Shown: in pieces, positions 9,154 to 17,605 of the stretch | Numbering within the stretch: the first letter of the stretch is position 1 | How the letters are laid out: every line of letters begins with the position of its first letter | Assembly: GCA_964246745.1 (NCBI GenBank) | Contig: CAXTRK010000005.1 | Span: forward strand, 1 to 64,000 | DNA from: Lichenicoccus sp964246745 | GTDB taxonomy: Bacteria; Pseudomonadota; Alphaproteobacteria; Acetobacterales; Acetobacteraceae | Length of the DNA: 64,000 nt | Direction: 5' to 3' | Translations under genes and position numbers: made by a program | The notes under the pieces: model-generated | Seen by the model: the letters and a program-made list of their open reading frames with translations, nothing else | Database searches by the model: none | What the model was told of the DNA's origin: nothing

Positions 9154-10728
9154 CTAAGGCACCAGCCAGGCGGAGACGGACGGGAGCGATTCCACGAGAC
9201 TGAGCAGGCACATGAGCGCCAGCAATCCCAGGCTCCAGCCGATCACCCGACGCAGGATCGCCGCTTCCTGGCCCACCAGGGAGACCGTGGCCGACGCCAC
9301 CGCCAGGCTCTGCACGCTGATCGCCTTGGCGACGACGCCACCGGACGAGTTCGACGCGGCAGCGAGCACCGCAGGCAGATGCACTTGCCTGGCGGCGGTA
9401 ACCTGCAGGTTGCCGAACAGCACGTTGGACGACGAATCCGAGCCGGTCAGCGCCGAGCCGATCCAGCCGATCACCGGCGAGGCGAGCGCAAAGCCCATGG
9501 GGCCGAGCCCGGCAAGCAGCAGACCCATGGTACGAGTCTGGCCGGACAGATTGGAGACGGTGGCGAGCGCGAAAATCGCCATGACCGTCAGCGTCGCCGA
9601 GCCGATCTGGCGAGCCGTGGCATGGTAGCTGCGCCAGCCCTGAGCGGGCGCGATGCGCAGTGCCAGCATGGTGAGCAGGCCCGCGAACAGCAGCAACGTG
9701 CCCGTGGTGCCGAGAAAGTCGATGGTGAGATCGGTCGGCACCCTGGCGCCGCTCGGCAGCATGACCGAGAGGCCGGGCCAGCCGAACCGCGCGCGTCCGT
9801 GCCGCAGCACTGCGCGCACCGCCGGAAACTGCGCCGCCACGAACACCACGACGATCAGCAGATACGGCACGAAGCCGGAGGCGCCTGCGGACACGGCGTT
9901 TCTGGAGTGGCTGCCGGCCGCCTGATCATGCCGCGCGAGGAGGGCCACGACCGCGGACGAGACCAGGGCGGCCAGTACGTCGGCCAGGCGCACCGAGACG
10001 AAGTTCGAGACCAGGAACTGCGCCATCCCGAAGCTCACGCCGGCGAGCAGGGCGATCCAGCCGTATCGCCTCAGGCCGCGCCACCCGTCCAGGACGAACA
10101 GCAGCACGAACGGCACCAGGGCGGCCAGCAGCGGCGTCTGCCGTCCGATCATGCGGCCGAGCAGATCGACCGGGAGTTGCGTCGAGGAGGACAGCGCCAC
10201 CACCGGCAGCGCCAGCGTGCCGAAGGCGACCGGCACGGAGTCCGCGATCAGCGCGCAGACCGCGGCCTTGATCGGCGGCAGCCCGATTGCGACCAGCATC
10301 GCCCCGCAGATCGCCACCGGGGCGCCGGCGCCGATCAGGCCTTCCAAAAGGCCGCCGAAGCAGTAGGCGATCAGCAGCACCTGCACCGGCAGCGGACCGC
10401 CGATCCGTGCGAACGCCTGGCGCAGCGTATCGAAATGGCCGCTGGCGACGGTGAGATTATAGATCCAGAGCGCGTTCAGGATCACCCACACCACCGCGAT
10501 CAGACCGAATGCCGCACCGAGCGCCACCATGTCGAGCGCCGGCAGGATCGGCACACCGAAGGCCAGCACGGCGACGGCGAGCGAGGCAAGCAACGAAGCC
10601 GCCGTCGCGCGCTCGGCACGCCAGCCGGACACGCCGAGCAGCACGAACAGCACGACGATCGGCAGCAGCGCCACGGCGGACGACCATGCGAGCGAGCCAA
10701 ACACCGGGGCGGTAACCTGCCGAACCAT
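9154..10728 (-). CDS. L-lactate permease (LctP/LldP) family transporter
   Basis: A 524-residue, highly hydrophobic membrane protein with about 12-14 predicted helices. LldP-family blocks are recognisable: LNALWIYNLTVASGHFDTLR, FGGLLEGLIGAGAPVAICGAML, IADSVPVAFGTLALP, GSALTGSDSSSNVLFGNLQV and NSSGGVVAKAISVQSLAVA. It likely imports lactate, glycolate or another 2-hydroxy acid by proton symport. In this operon, with a lactonase, an isomerase and a dehydrogenase, a sugar-derived hydroxy acid is an equally good guess. It sits directly after the SDR gene. Confidence 0.9.
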   Translation of the reverse strand: MVRQVTAPVFGSLAWSSAVALLPIVVLFVLLGVSGWRAERATAASLLASLAVAVLAFGVPILPALDMVALGAAFGLIAVVWVILNALWIYNLTVASGHFDTLRQAFARIGGPLPVQVLLIAYCFGGLLEGLIGAGAPVAICGAMLVAIGLPPIKAAVCALIADSVPVAFGTLALPVVALSSSTQLPVDLLGRMIGRQTPLLAALVPFVLLFVLDGWRGLRRYGWIALLAGVSFGMAQFLVSNFVSVRLADVLAALVSSAVVALLARHDQAAGSHSRNAVSAGASGFVPYLLIVVVFVAAQFPAVRAVLRHGRARFGWPGLSVMLPSGARVPTDLTIDFLGTTGTLLLFAGLLTMLALRIAPAQGWRSYHATARQIGSATLTVMAIFALATVSNLSGQTRTMGLLLAGLGPMGFALASPVIGWIGSALTGSDSSSNVLFGNLQVTAARQVHLPAVLAAASNSSGGVVAKAISVQSLAVASATVSLVGQEAAILRRVIGWSLGLLALMCLLSLVESLPSVSAWLVP

Positions 10729-10756
10729 GAACCATCACCCTCGCGGCCAGGCTGCG

Positions 10757-11515
10757 TCAGTGGATGTGCGAGCCGCCGTTGATGTCCCAGGTGACGCCGG
10801 TCAGGTAGGAGGACTCCGGCCGGCATAGGAAGGCGATGACGTCGGCCACGTCGTCGGTGGTCCCGACGCGGCCCATCGGCACGTCCGCGACGAGCCTGGC
10901 CTTGCGTTCGGGACCGAGATTGCCGGCGGTGATGTCGGTGTCGATCAGACCGGGCGCCACCGCGTTGACGGTAATGCCTTGCGGGCCGACTTCGCGCGCC
11001 AGGGCGCGGGCAAAGCCGAGCAGAGCCGCCTTTGCCGCGGAGTAGGCGACACCGCCGAACACGCCGCCGCCACGTTGCGCCGACACTGAGGACAGCATGA
11101 CGATGCGTCCAAAGCCGCGCGCCGCCATGCCCGGCACGATGCGGCGCGTGACAAGGAAGCTGCCATGCACGTTGACGCGCATCACCCGCTCCCATTCCGC
11201 CGTCGTGACCTCGGCAAACCGGATCGGAGAGGTGACGCCCGCATTGTTCACGAGCGCTGCGACCGGCGGCAGTTCCGCCTCGATCCTGCCGGCCGCGGCG
11301 CTGACGTCGGCCTCGTCGGTCACGTCGCAACGGTAGCCCGCCGCCTGCACACCATGGCGGTCGGCGATCTCGGCGGCGGCCTCCTGGGCGGCCTGCTCGT
11401 TCACGTCGAGGATGGCGATGCTCCAGCCGCTCGCGGCCAGCGCGTGCGCGGTGCGTCGGCCGATCCCGCGCGGGGATCCCGCGCCGGTGATGATCGCGGC
11501 TTGGGTGACGCTCAT
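10757..11515 (-). CDS. SDR-family NAD(P)-dependent oxidoreductase
   Basis: A 252-residue classical short-chain dehydrogenase of FabG type. The cofactor motif is TGAGSPRGIGR near residue 10, followed by NNAG, the catalytic Ser in VMLSSVSA, YSAAK as the active-site Tyr-Lys, and VAPGLIDTDIT. The C-terminus (YLTGVTWDINGG) is also typical. It is the first gene of the reverse catabolic operon and divergent from a GntR regulator. I chose the ATG at 11515 (MSVTQAAIITGAG) because the upstream extension has no family match and would run into the regulatory region. Confidence 0.88.
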   Translation of the reverse strand: MSVTQAAIITGAGSPRGIGRRTAHALAASGWSIAILDVNEQAAQEAAAEIADRHGVQAAGYRCDVTDEADVSAAAGRIEAELPPVAALVNNAGVTSPIRFAEVTTAEWERVMRVNVHGSFLVTRRIVPGMAARGFGRIVMLSSVSAQRGGGVFGGVAYSAAKAALLGFARALAREVGPQGITVNAVAPGLIDTDITAGNLGPERKARLVADVPMGRVGTTDDVADVIAFLCRPESSYLTGVTWDINGGSHIH

Positions 11516-11566
11516 GAGGGCCTCCAGGAGTGCATTCAAGGCGAATGTGCGGTGATCCACGCCATC

Positions 11567-11581
11567 TGTCGACTGTCGACA
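11567..11581. promoter_or_regulatory. Perfect 15-bp palindrome, candidate GntR operator
   Basis: TGTCGAC-T-GTCGACA, two exact 7-base arms around a central T, in the 122-base gap between the SDR operon and the divergent GntR gene. It ends one base before a possible -35 (TTGCAG, 11582-11587), which is 18 bases from a -10-like TAAAAT (11606-11611) for the regulator. FCD-type GntR proteins bind short GT...AC palindromes, so this is the best operator candidate for the neighbouring regulator. Binding is inferred. Confidence 0.55.
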
Positions 11582-11637
11582 TTGCAGCGCTCGACAATCC
11601 GGCTGTAAAATGCCCGCGACTGGTTGAGATCGTTCCG

Positions 11638-12306
11638 ATGCAGCCTGCCATCATCGACACCCTGCAACGGAGCACGCTACGCGAGCGCTGCCTCGCCGCA
11701 CTCCGTTCCGCGCTGACGACGGGACGGTTCAGGCCGGGCGCGCATCTGAGCGAGGTCGACCTCGCCGGAAAGTTCGGCGTCAGCCGCGCCACGGTGCGCG
11801 AGGCGCTTCGGCATCTGCAGCAGGAGGGACTGGTGGAAGCGGGCAGCCGCGGCATGCTGCATGTGCGAAGGCTGGATGCCCGCGACATACGCGAGCTGTA
11901 CAGCGTACGTGCCGCGCTCGAGGCGTTGGCGGCCGAGGCGCTGGCAATCCAAGATCAGCGTGCTCCGGCGGTGACAACGCTGCGTCACCGTCTCGCCTGC
12001 TTCGGCACTGATGGCAGTGACCTGTCGGCCCAGATCGAAGCGGACCTCGCCTTCCATCTGACCTTGTGCGAACTCTCCGGCAACCGGACGCTGGCGCGAA
12101 GCTGGCGGTTGATCGAAGGCTCGATCCGCATGACGATCATGCATGCCGGCCTGGAACGCGCGCTGCACAACATGGCTGCCGCCCGGCACCGGCCGATTGT
12201 TGACGCCATTGAGAGCGGTGATGCCGCCTCCGCTCGCAAGATCGTCTTCGAGCACATGGGCCAGGCCGCCGAACGGCTGGTGCGGGCGGCGATTACCGAA
12301 CCCTAA
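11638..12306 (+). CDS. GntR-family (FCD subfamily) transcriptional regulator
   Basis: A 222-residue regulator. The N-terminal winged helix reads LRERCLAALRSALTTGRF, HLSEVDLAGKFGVSRATVREA and LRHLQQEGLVEAG. The C-terminal all-helical FCD ligand-binding domain (from about residue 80) carries LYSVRAALE, DLAFHLTLCELSGNRTL and ARHRPIVDAIESGDAASA, with the metal-binding Asp and His positions. I chose the ATG at 11638 (MQPAIIDTLQRS) for the canonical N-terminus. It is divergent from the SDR/permease/lactonase operon with a perfect palindrome between them, so it probably represses that operon and responds to its substrate or an intermediate. Confidence 0.9.
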   Translation: MQPAIIDTLQRSTLRERCLAALRSALTTGRFRPGAHLSEVDLAGKFGVSRATVREALRHLQQEGLVEAGSRGMLHVRRLDARDIRELYSVRAALEALAAEALAIQDQRAPAVTTLRHRLACFGTDGSDLSAQIEADLAFHLTLCELSGNRTLARSWRLIEGSIRMTIMHAGLERALHNMAAARHRPIVDAIESGDAASARKIVFEHMGQAAERLVRAAITEP

Positions 12307-12354
12307 AGGATGCGATAGTCTGCTCCCGAACCCCTCCAAAGGAGACAGACCGGC

Positions 12355-12819
12355 ATGGACGTCCAGACCATCGACCAGCAATATAGCCAGTTGCAGAACC
12401 AGGCGATGCAGACCGCGCAAGCCTTGCAGACGCTCGGGACAAAGCTGCAGAACGCGTCGCAAGGCGGCGATCAGCAGGCGCGCGAGTGGCTGCTCGACCT
12501 GCGCGAACTGGCGCTGGCGTTCCGCTCCGAGCAGGACCAGGTGAAGAACCTGTTGCAGGCGCTGCACGGCTTCGTCGCCAACCAGGAGCAGATGCAGATG
12601 CAGGCGCCGTCTCCACCGCCGCAGCCGGGTGCTTGGGGGCAGCAGCCCAGCTACGCCCAACAACCTGCCTACGCCCCCCAACAACCCGCCTATGCGCCGC
12701 AACAGCAGCCGGCGTCCGGCGGCATGCTGGGCGGCTTTCTCAACTCCGGCTTTGGCCGCGCCATTGAAATGGGCGCAGGCTTCGGCATCGGCGACGACCT
12801 GATCAACAAGATCTTCTAA
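12355..12819 (+). CDS. Hypothetical protein, coiled-coil with Gln/Pro/Tyr repeats
   Basis: A 154-residue protein I do not recognise. Residues 1-80 are Gln-rich and predicted helical or coiled-coil. Residues 85-125 are low complexity, with repeats of the type PAYAPQQ and PSYAQQ. The C-terminus (GGMLGGFLNSGFGRAIEMGAGFGIGDDLINKIF) is Gly-rich and hydrophobic. A strong ribosome-binding site (AAAGGAGAC) precedes the ATG, and the reading frame has normal codon use, so I take it as real. There is no signal peptide. The layout resembles small scaffold or stress-associated proteins, but no function is claimed. Confidence 0.7.
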   Translation: MDVQTIDQQYSQLQNQAMQTAQALQTLGTKLQNASQGGDQQAREWLLDLRELALAFRSEQDQVKNLLQALHGFVANQEQMQMQAPSPPPQPGAWGQQPSYAQQPAYAPQQPAYAPQQQPASGGMLGGFLNSGFGRAIEMGAGFGIGDDLINKIF

Positions 12820-12827
12820 TCAAGGGG

Positions 12828-14777
12828 GTGGCCCGACGGGAGGCGCCCGAGTGCCCAGAACAGAAACGGAACTTTTCTGGACAAGGTGGCGGTTTCCGTG
12901 CAGCGTCACAGCTTCGCGCGAATCGAGTTCGAGAGGGCGGCGTGGGCAGGATCAGGAATACGCCGCCCGTCCTTGATCAGATAAGTTTGCCGGGCCTTGC
13001 ATGTCCCGGGCTTGCCGTCGATCGGCAGCTTGCCCGGCTGTTGTCCAAGCAGCTTTCCGCCGATGCCAGGCTGGGGTTCGCGCGTGCGTTCACGACGGCC
13101 GTCGTGGTTGGCGTCATGGCGAGCGAAGGCCTGCAGCCGCGATCGCTGCCGGTTGACGTGCCTGCCTGCTTGCTCGACGTCATCGCCGCGTCGGCAGCCG
13201 AGCGGCTAGCCCAAGGCATTGCGGCAACGTCGGCAGCCGAGGTCATCGGCCTGCTGGGCGCGGTGTACACGTCGGCGCTGCCAGACGCGTATCGGGCCGA
13301 GCACGGGATTTTCTACACGCCACCCGCCTTGATCGAGCACCTGCTGGACATGGCTGCGGCCGCCGGCACGGATTGGCGCACGACGCGGGTGCTGGACCCG
13401 GCCTGTGGCGGAGGAGGCTTTCTGGCCGCCGCCGCGGCGCGGATGGCCGCCACACTCGGCGACGCCGAGCCGGCCCTGGTGCTTAAGCAGCTCGAACACC
13501 GGCTTCATGGTTTCGAGCTGGATCCATTCGGCGCCTGGCTGGCGCAAGCAGCGCTCGACCTCCATTTGGCGCCTCTGGGACGGGCTGCCGGGCGCAGAGT
13601 CCCGGTCATGGTCAGCACGCGGGACAGCCTTGACCTGCGGCGCGATGAAGAGGGAAGCTTTGACTTGGTGGTGGGCAATCCGCCCTATGGCCGCGTCACA
13701 CCGCCTCTGTCCCGACGCGCCGTGTTCGCCCGCAGCGTGTACGGGCATGCCAACTTATACGGCTTGTTCACCGATGCGGCGCTGCGCTGGGCGGCCGAAG
13801 GCGGACTGGTCGCCTACGTGACTCCGACCTCGATGCTATCGGGCCTTTATCATAAGGCTTTGCGAGCCTTGCTTGCACAGGAGGGGCCACCGGCCGCGGT
13901 CCACCTGGTCGCGGAGCGGTCTGGCGTGTTCGAGGACGTGCTGCAGGAAACCCTGCTGGCGGTGTACCGCCGCGGCGGCCGGCCCGGCTTCGCACGGGTC
14001 GGCTTCCTGAGCGTGGGCAGCGGCGGCCAGGTGACCTGCAGCCCGGCCGGCACCTTCACGCTGCCGTACGACGGCCAAGCGCCGTGGCTGCTGCCGCGGG
14101 CACCGGACCAGATCGCCCTCGCGCGCCAGCTCCGTGCCATGCCGCACCGGCTTGCCGATTACGGCTACGGGGTCTCGACCGGGCCGCTGGTGTGGAACCG
14201 CTTCAAGCCGCAGCTTCACGCCACAAAGGGCAAGCGGGCCTATCCTGTCGTCTGGGCGGAGTGCGTCACCCCGGATGGCCGCTTCATCTGGCGGACGGAG
14301 CGGCGCAACCATGCGCCCTGGTTCTCGGCCGACCTGCCGCGCGATGCCTGGCTCATGGTGGATCGACCATGCGTGCTCCTGCAGCGCACCACCGCCAAGG
14401 AACAGGCGCGGCGCCTGATCGCGGCGGAGATGCCGGCGAGCTTCGTGCACAAGCATGGGGCCGTCATCATCGAGAATCACCTGAACATGGTGCAGCCGAT
14501 CGTGGCCGCGCCCGCGATCCCCTCGACCGCTATCGCGGCCCTGCTGAACAGCGACGCGGCCGATGCGGCGTTCCGTTGCATCAACGGCTCGGTCGCGGTG
14601 TCGGCCTTTGAACTGGAAGCGATGCCCGTGCCGCCGCTGGCGACGATGCTGCGGGTTGCCGAGTTGCTGGCCCGCGGCGCATCGCCAGCCGAGGTCGGGC
14701 GCGTGATCTCCGCCGCCTACGCGGGGACGGCTCTCGCGGACGAGGAGGGTCGAGCGCTTGCTCCCGCCCCTGCCTGA
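12828..14777 (+). CDS. Class I N6-adenine DNA methyltransferase, BsuBI/PstI-type system
   Basis: A SAM-dependent DNA methyltransferase of up to 649 residues. Motif X-like GIFYTPPALIEHLLD is followed by SAM motif I (VLDPACGGGGFLAAA) and catalytic motif IV (VVGNPPYGRV); this I-then-IV order is the gamma class that makes N6-methyladenine. A long C-terminal part probably holds the target recognition domain. The partner nuclease overlaps it by 20 bases, which identifies it as the protective half of a restriction-modification system. The start is uncertain: GTG at 12828 gives the longest frame, but the first 38 residues look atypical and GTG at 12942 is an alternative. Confidence 0.88.
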   Translation: MARREAPECPEQKRNFSGQGGGFRAASQLRANRVREGGVGRIRNTPPVLDQISLPGLACPGLAVDRQLARLLSKQLSADARLGFARAFTTAVVVGVMASEGLQPRSLPVDVPACLLDVIAASAAERLAQGIAATSAAEVIGLLGAVYTSALPDAYRAEHGIFYTPPALIEHLLDMAAAAGTDWRTTRVLDPACGGGGFLAAAAARMAATLGDAEPALVLKQLEHRLHGFELDPFGAWLAQAALDLHLAPLGRAAGRRVPVMVSTRDSLDLRRDEEGSFDLVVGNPPYGRVTPPLSRRAVFARSVYGHANLYGLFTDAALRWAAEGGLVAYVTPTSMLSGLYHKALRALLAQEGPPAAVHLVAERSGVFEDVLQETLLAVYRRGGRPGFARVGFLSVGSGGQVTCSPAGTFTLPYDGQAPWLLPRAPDQIALARQLRAMPHRLADYGYGVSTGPLVWNRFKPQLHATKGKRAYPVVWAECVTPDGRFIWRTERRNHAPWFSADLPRDAWLMVDRPCVLLQRTTAKEQARRLIAAEMPASFVHKHGAVIIENHLNMVQPIVAAPAIPSTAIAALLNSDAADAAFRCINGSVAVSAFELEAMPVPPLATMLRVAELLARGASPAEVGRVISAAYAGTALADEEGRALAPAPA

Positions 14778-15840
14778 GATTCCGGAGGTCCAGTTCCGGC
14801 TGCGGAGAATTTTCCCCGAGGGATCGCCACGGCGGAACTATTGCGTGCGGGAGATGGCGGCGCGAACGGTGTTCGTGATGCTCTATGTCGGGGCGATCGA
14901 GGGCACGGGCATTTGGATTGGCCCCAAGCATGTGGTCCGCATGGGAGACAGCCAGACGGCCGATCGCACAGATGCAGCCCGAAGCGCCTATGCAGAGGGG
15001 ATCGAGAAGCCCGGCTCCAGCCCGCCGCCGGACCGCTGGTATCAGGACAACACGCGCGAGCCGATTCGTGACGAGACCTTACGCGACGGCCTTGTAAGAG
15101 CCGGCGCCGTTGTCACCCGAATTGGACTGCCTACGACGTCCTCCAAGCCACGCTACGCGCTCCAATCGGCCTTTGCGGGACTATTCGATCCGGCGCTCCA
15201 GAACGAGGTCCTGGCGACCGCAATCGCCACGTGGCAGGACCATCACCTTTCGGCCGGGTCATTGGCCCGCGTGCGCCTGCGGGGGCGAGCGGCGCCGGCG
15301 GCAGGGTCGAAGGTGCTGGTCACGCTGCCAAGCGGTGAGACGCGGCAGATGGCGGCGGGGCCGTCTTCGATTATCACCAAGGCCATCATCGAGGTATTCG
15401 CCAAGCGCTTCCTCAGCGACCCGGCTGTGCTGTGGATTTCGGAGAGCGGCAACAAAGTGGTGCAGCGCGATGACGCGCTCGCATCCGAACTGGGGCTAAA
15501 GATCGAGAGCGACCGGGTGTTGCCGGACGCGATCCTGGTGGACCTGGCGCCGGTGGATCCGCTGGTGGTGTTCGTGGAGGCCGTGGCAACTGATGGGCCG
15601 GTCACGGCAGCGCGGCGGGAGGCGTTGCTGGAACTGCTGACGGCCGCAGGCTTCAAGCCGGAGCAGGCAGCCTTCGTCACGGCGTTTGAGGACCGTGACA
15701 CGGCGGCGTTTCGCAAGGCAATTGCCGATCTCGCCTGGGGATCATTTGCCTGGTGCCTGACCGAGCCAGAGCACCTGATTGCGCTCGACGGCCTCGTTCC
15801 CGGCGGCGTCCGCCTGCTGAGCGGCCTCAGCCCCAGCTAG
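14758..15840 (+). CDS. BsuBI/PstI-family restriction endonuclease
   Basis: A 360-residue type II endonuclease. The C-terminal half carries the BsuBI/PstI signature block: ILVDLAPVDPLVVFVEAVA, then TDGPVTAARREALLELL, AAFVTAFEDRDTAAFRK and the diagnostic LAWGSFAWCLTEPEHLI. Characterised members cut CTGCAG, so that is the expected site, but the specificity of this enzyme is inference. It starts with TTG at 14758, inside the methyltransferase gene, and so is probably translated after it; that order lets the methylase accumulate first. Its 3' end overlaps the convergent cobS by four bases. Confidence 0.87.
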   Translation: MLPPLPEIPEVQFRLRRIFPEGSPRRNYCVREMAARTVFVMLYVGAIEGTGIWIGPKHVVRMGDSQTADRTDAARSAYAEGIEKPGSSPPPDRWYQDNTREPIRDETLRDGLVRAGAVVTRIGLPTTSSKPRYALQSAFAGLFDPALQNEVLATAIATWQDHHLSAGSLARVRLRGRAAPAAGSKVLVTLPSGETRQMAAGPSSIITKAIIEVFAKRFLSDPAVLWISESGNKVVQRDDALASELGLKIESDRVLPDAILVDLAPVDPLVVFVEAVATDGPVTAARREALLELLTAAGFKPEQAAFVTAFEDRDTAAFRKAIADLAWGSFAWCLTEPEHLIALDGLVPGGVRLLSGLSPS

Positions 15841-16592
15841 CAGACGCAAAGGCTGCTCAGCACGACGCATTCCACCAGCACCGCCCCGCCGCCGAGCACG
15901 TCTCCGGTATGGCCGCCGATCTGCCGGTATGCGAGGCGGCCAACGATCAGGGTCGCGGCAACCGCCGCCGCCGGCGGCACAAGCGCCGGCCAGCCGCGCA
16001 GCAGCGCCGCGTCGAGCGCGAGCGCGATCCCCCAGCCGAGCAGCGCCGACGAACGGGGGATCGGATGCAGCGATGCCGCCAGCCCTTCCCGTCGCGCGGG
16101 CGGCAGCAGCACCAGCAGCAGCACGATCGCCGCGCGCGACAACGCGCCTGAGACGACGAGTCCGGCGCAGACTCCCGCCGGACCGCACAGGGATGACAGC
16201 GCCGCGACGCGGATCAGGCCGGAGAGCAGCAGCGCCAGCGCGCCGTAGCTGCCGATGCGGCTGTCGCGCATGATCTCGAGCTTGCGCCGCGCGTCACGGC
16301 CGCCGCCGAAGCCGTCGGCCATGTCGGCGAGCCCGTCCTCGTGCAGCGCGCCGGTAAGCAGCAGCGTCGCCGCCAGGCTCCAGCAGGCGCAGAGCAGCGG
16401 CGGCAGGCGCAGCCAGAACGACGCGGCATAGACCGCGCCGCCGCATAGCCCGACAAAGCCGCCCGCGAGCGGGAACGCCCAGACGGCGCGCGCCATGTCA
16501 ATGCGCGCGGAGCCTGGCATCAGGGCACCGGTCGGCAGCCGGGTGAAGAAGCCGATGACGGCGGCGATATCCGTTCTCGCGCGGCTGATCAT
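15837..16592 (-). CDS. cobS: Adenosylcobinamide-GDP ribazoletransferase (cobalamin synthase)
   Basis: A 251-residue polytopic membrane protein that joins alpha-ribazole to adenosylcobinamide-GDP, the last assembly step of cobalamin. Recognised by IGFFTRLPTG near the start, LLTGALHEDGLADMADGFGGG (the metal-binding HEDGLAD motif), RDSRIGSYGALAL and the C-terminal GGHTGDVLGGG. Its start codon overlaps the cobT stop in ATGA. It is the distal gene of cobB-cobT-cobS. Confidence 0.95.
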   Translation of the reverse strand: MISRARTDIAAVIGFFTRLPTGALMPGSARIDMARAVWAFPLAGGFVGLCGGAVYAASFWLRLPPLLCACWSLAATLLLTGALHEDGLADMADGFGGGRDARRKLEIMRDSRIGSYGALALLLSGLIRVAALSSLCGPAGVCAGLVVSGALSRAAIVLLLVLLPPARREGLAASLHPIPRSSALLGWGIALALDAALLRGWPALVPPAAAVAATLIVGRLAYRQIGGHTGDVLGGGAVLVECVVLSSLCVC

Positions 16593-17605
16593 GCGCGATC
16601 GGCGACACCCGCCTCGGCGAAGCTCGCCATGCCGGCGTGGCAGGCCAACGCGGCGCGCAGCAGCGGCACCGCGAGTGCCGCGCCGGAGGCCTCGCCCAGA
16701 CGCAGGCCAAGATCGAGCAGCGGCGACAGGCCGAGTGCCCGGGCGAGATGACGGTGCGGCGCCTCGGCGGAGACATGGGCGAGTTGCGCATGGTCGAGGG
16801 CGCCTGGACGCAGGCGGGCGAGCGGCGCCACGGCGGCGCTGCACACATAGCCATCCAGTAGCACAGGCACGCCCTGATGACGCGCCGCCAACGCCGCCCC
16901 GAGCAGCGCCGCCAACTCGAAGCCGCCGAGGCAGCGCGCCACGCCCAGCGGATCGCCAAGCACGGCACGATGCCGGGCCAGGCCCGATTTCACCGCGCGC
17001 TGCTTGCGCAGCAGGCCGGCATCGTCGATGCCGGTGCCGCGTCCGACCCAGCGCGCGGCGTCGCCGCCATAGAGCGCGGCGGTGATCGCGGCCGCAGCGC
17101 TGGTGTTGGCGATGCCCATCTCGCCCAGGCAGAGCAGGTCGGTGCCGGGTCGCACCGAAGCATAGCCGATGCCGACCGCATCGAGGAAATCCGCCGCCTC
17201 CATTGCCGGCGCTTCGGTGAAGTCGGCGGTGGGCTCGAGCCGGTGCAGGCCGATGACACGGAGCGACGCTCCGGCATGTCCGGCAAGCTGATTGATCGCC
17301 GCCCCACCGGAGGCGAAATTGGCGACCATCTGGCCGGTCACCGCCTGCGGATAGGGCGAGACGCCGCGCCCGGCCACGCCATGATTGCCGGCGAACACCA
17401 GGATCTCGACCTGCTCCAGCCGTGGCATGGCGCGGCCCTGCCAGCCGGCGAGCCAAGCCGCGAGGTCCTCCAGGCGGCCGAGGCTGCCGGGCGGCTTGGT
17501 CAGGCCGTCCTGGCGGGTCCGCACCGCCCGCATCGCCTGCGTATCTGGCTCCGGCAGGCGATCGAGGGCATGGCGCAAGGCTTCCAGGCTGGAGAGGTCG
17601 ATCAT
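16589..17605 (-). CDS. cobT: Nicotinate-nucleotide--dimethylbenzimidazole phosphoribosyltransferase
   Basis: A 338-residue CobT that activates the lower ligand by making alpha-ribazole phosphate. Motifs: QDGLTKPPGSLGRLEDLA at the N-terminus, FAGNHGVAGRGVSPYPQ, LLCLGEMGIANTSAAAAI, GRGTGIDD, GGFELAALLGA, and the catalytic Glu region in LGLRLGEASGAALA. I chose the ATG at 17605 (MIDLSSLEALRHAL); the upstream frame overlaps cobB. It overlaps cobB and cobS by four bases each, implying translational coupling. Confidence 0.95.
   Translation of the reverse strand: MIDLSSLEALRHALDRLPEPDTQAMRAVRTRQDGLTKPPGSLGRLEDLAAWLAGWQGRAMPRLEQVEILVFAGNHGVAGRGVSPYPQAVTGQMVANFASGGAAINQLAGHAGASLRVIGLHRLEPTADFTEAPAMEAADFLDAVGIGYASVRPGTDLLCLGEMGIANTSAAAAITAALYGGDAARWVGRGTGIDDAGLLRKQRAVKSGLARHRAVLGDPLGVARCLGGFELAALLGAALAARHQGVPVLLDGYVCSAAVAPLARLRPGALDHAQLAHVSAEAPHRHLARALGLSPLLDLGLRLGEASGAALAVPLLRAALACHAGMASFAEAGVADRA

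Noticed and set aside
9139..10782. Very long plus-strand frame (547 codons) opposite the permease
   Set aside because: Gln/Arg/His-rich antisense shadow of a membrane protein gene; the reverse strand has all family motifs.
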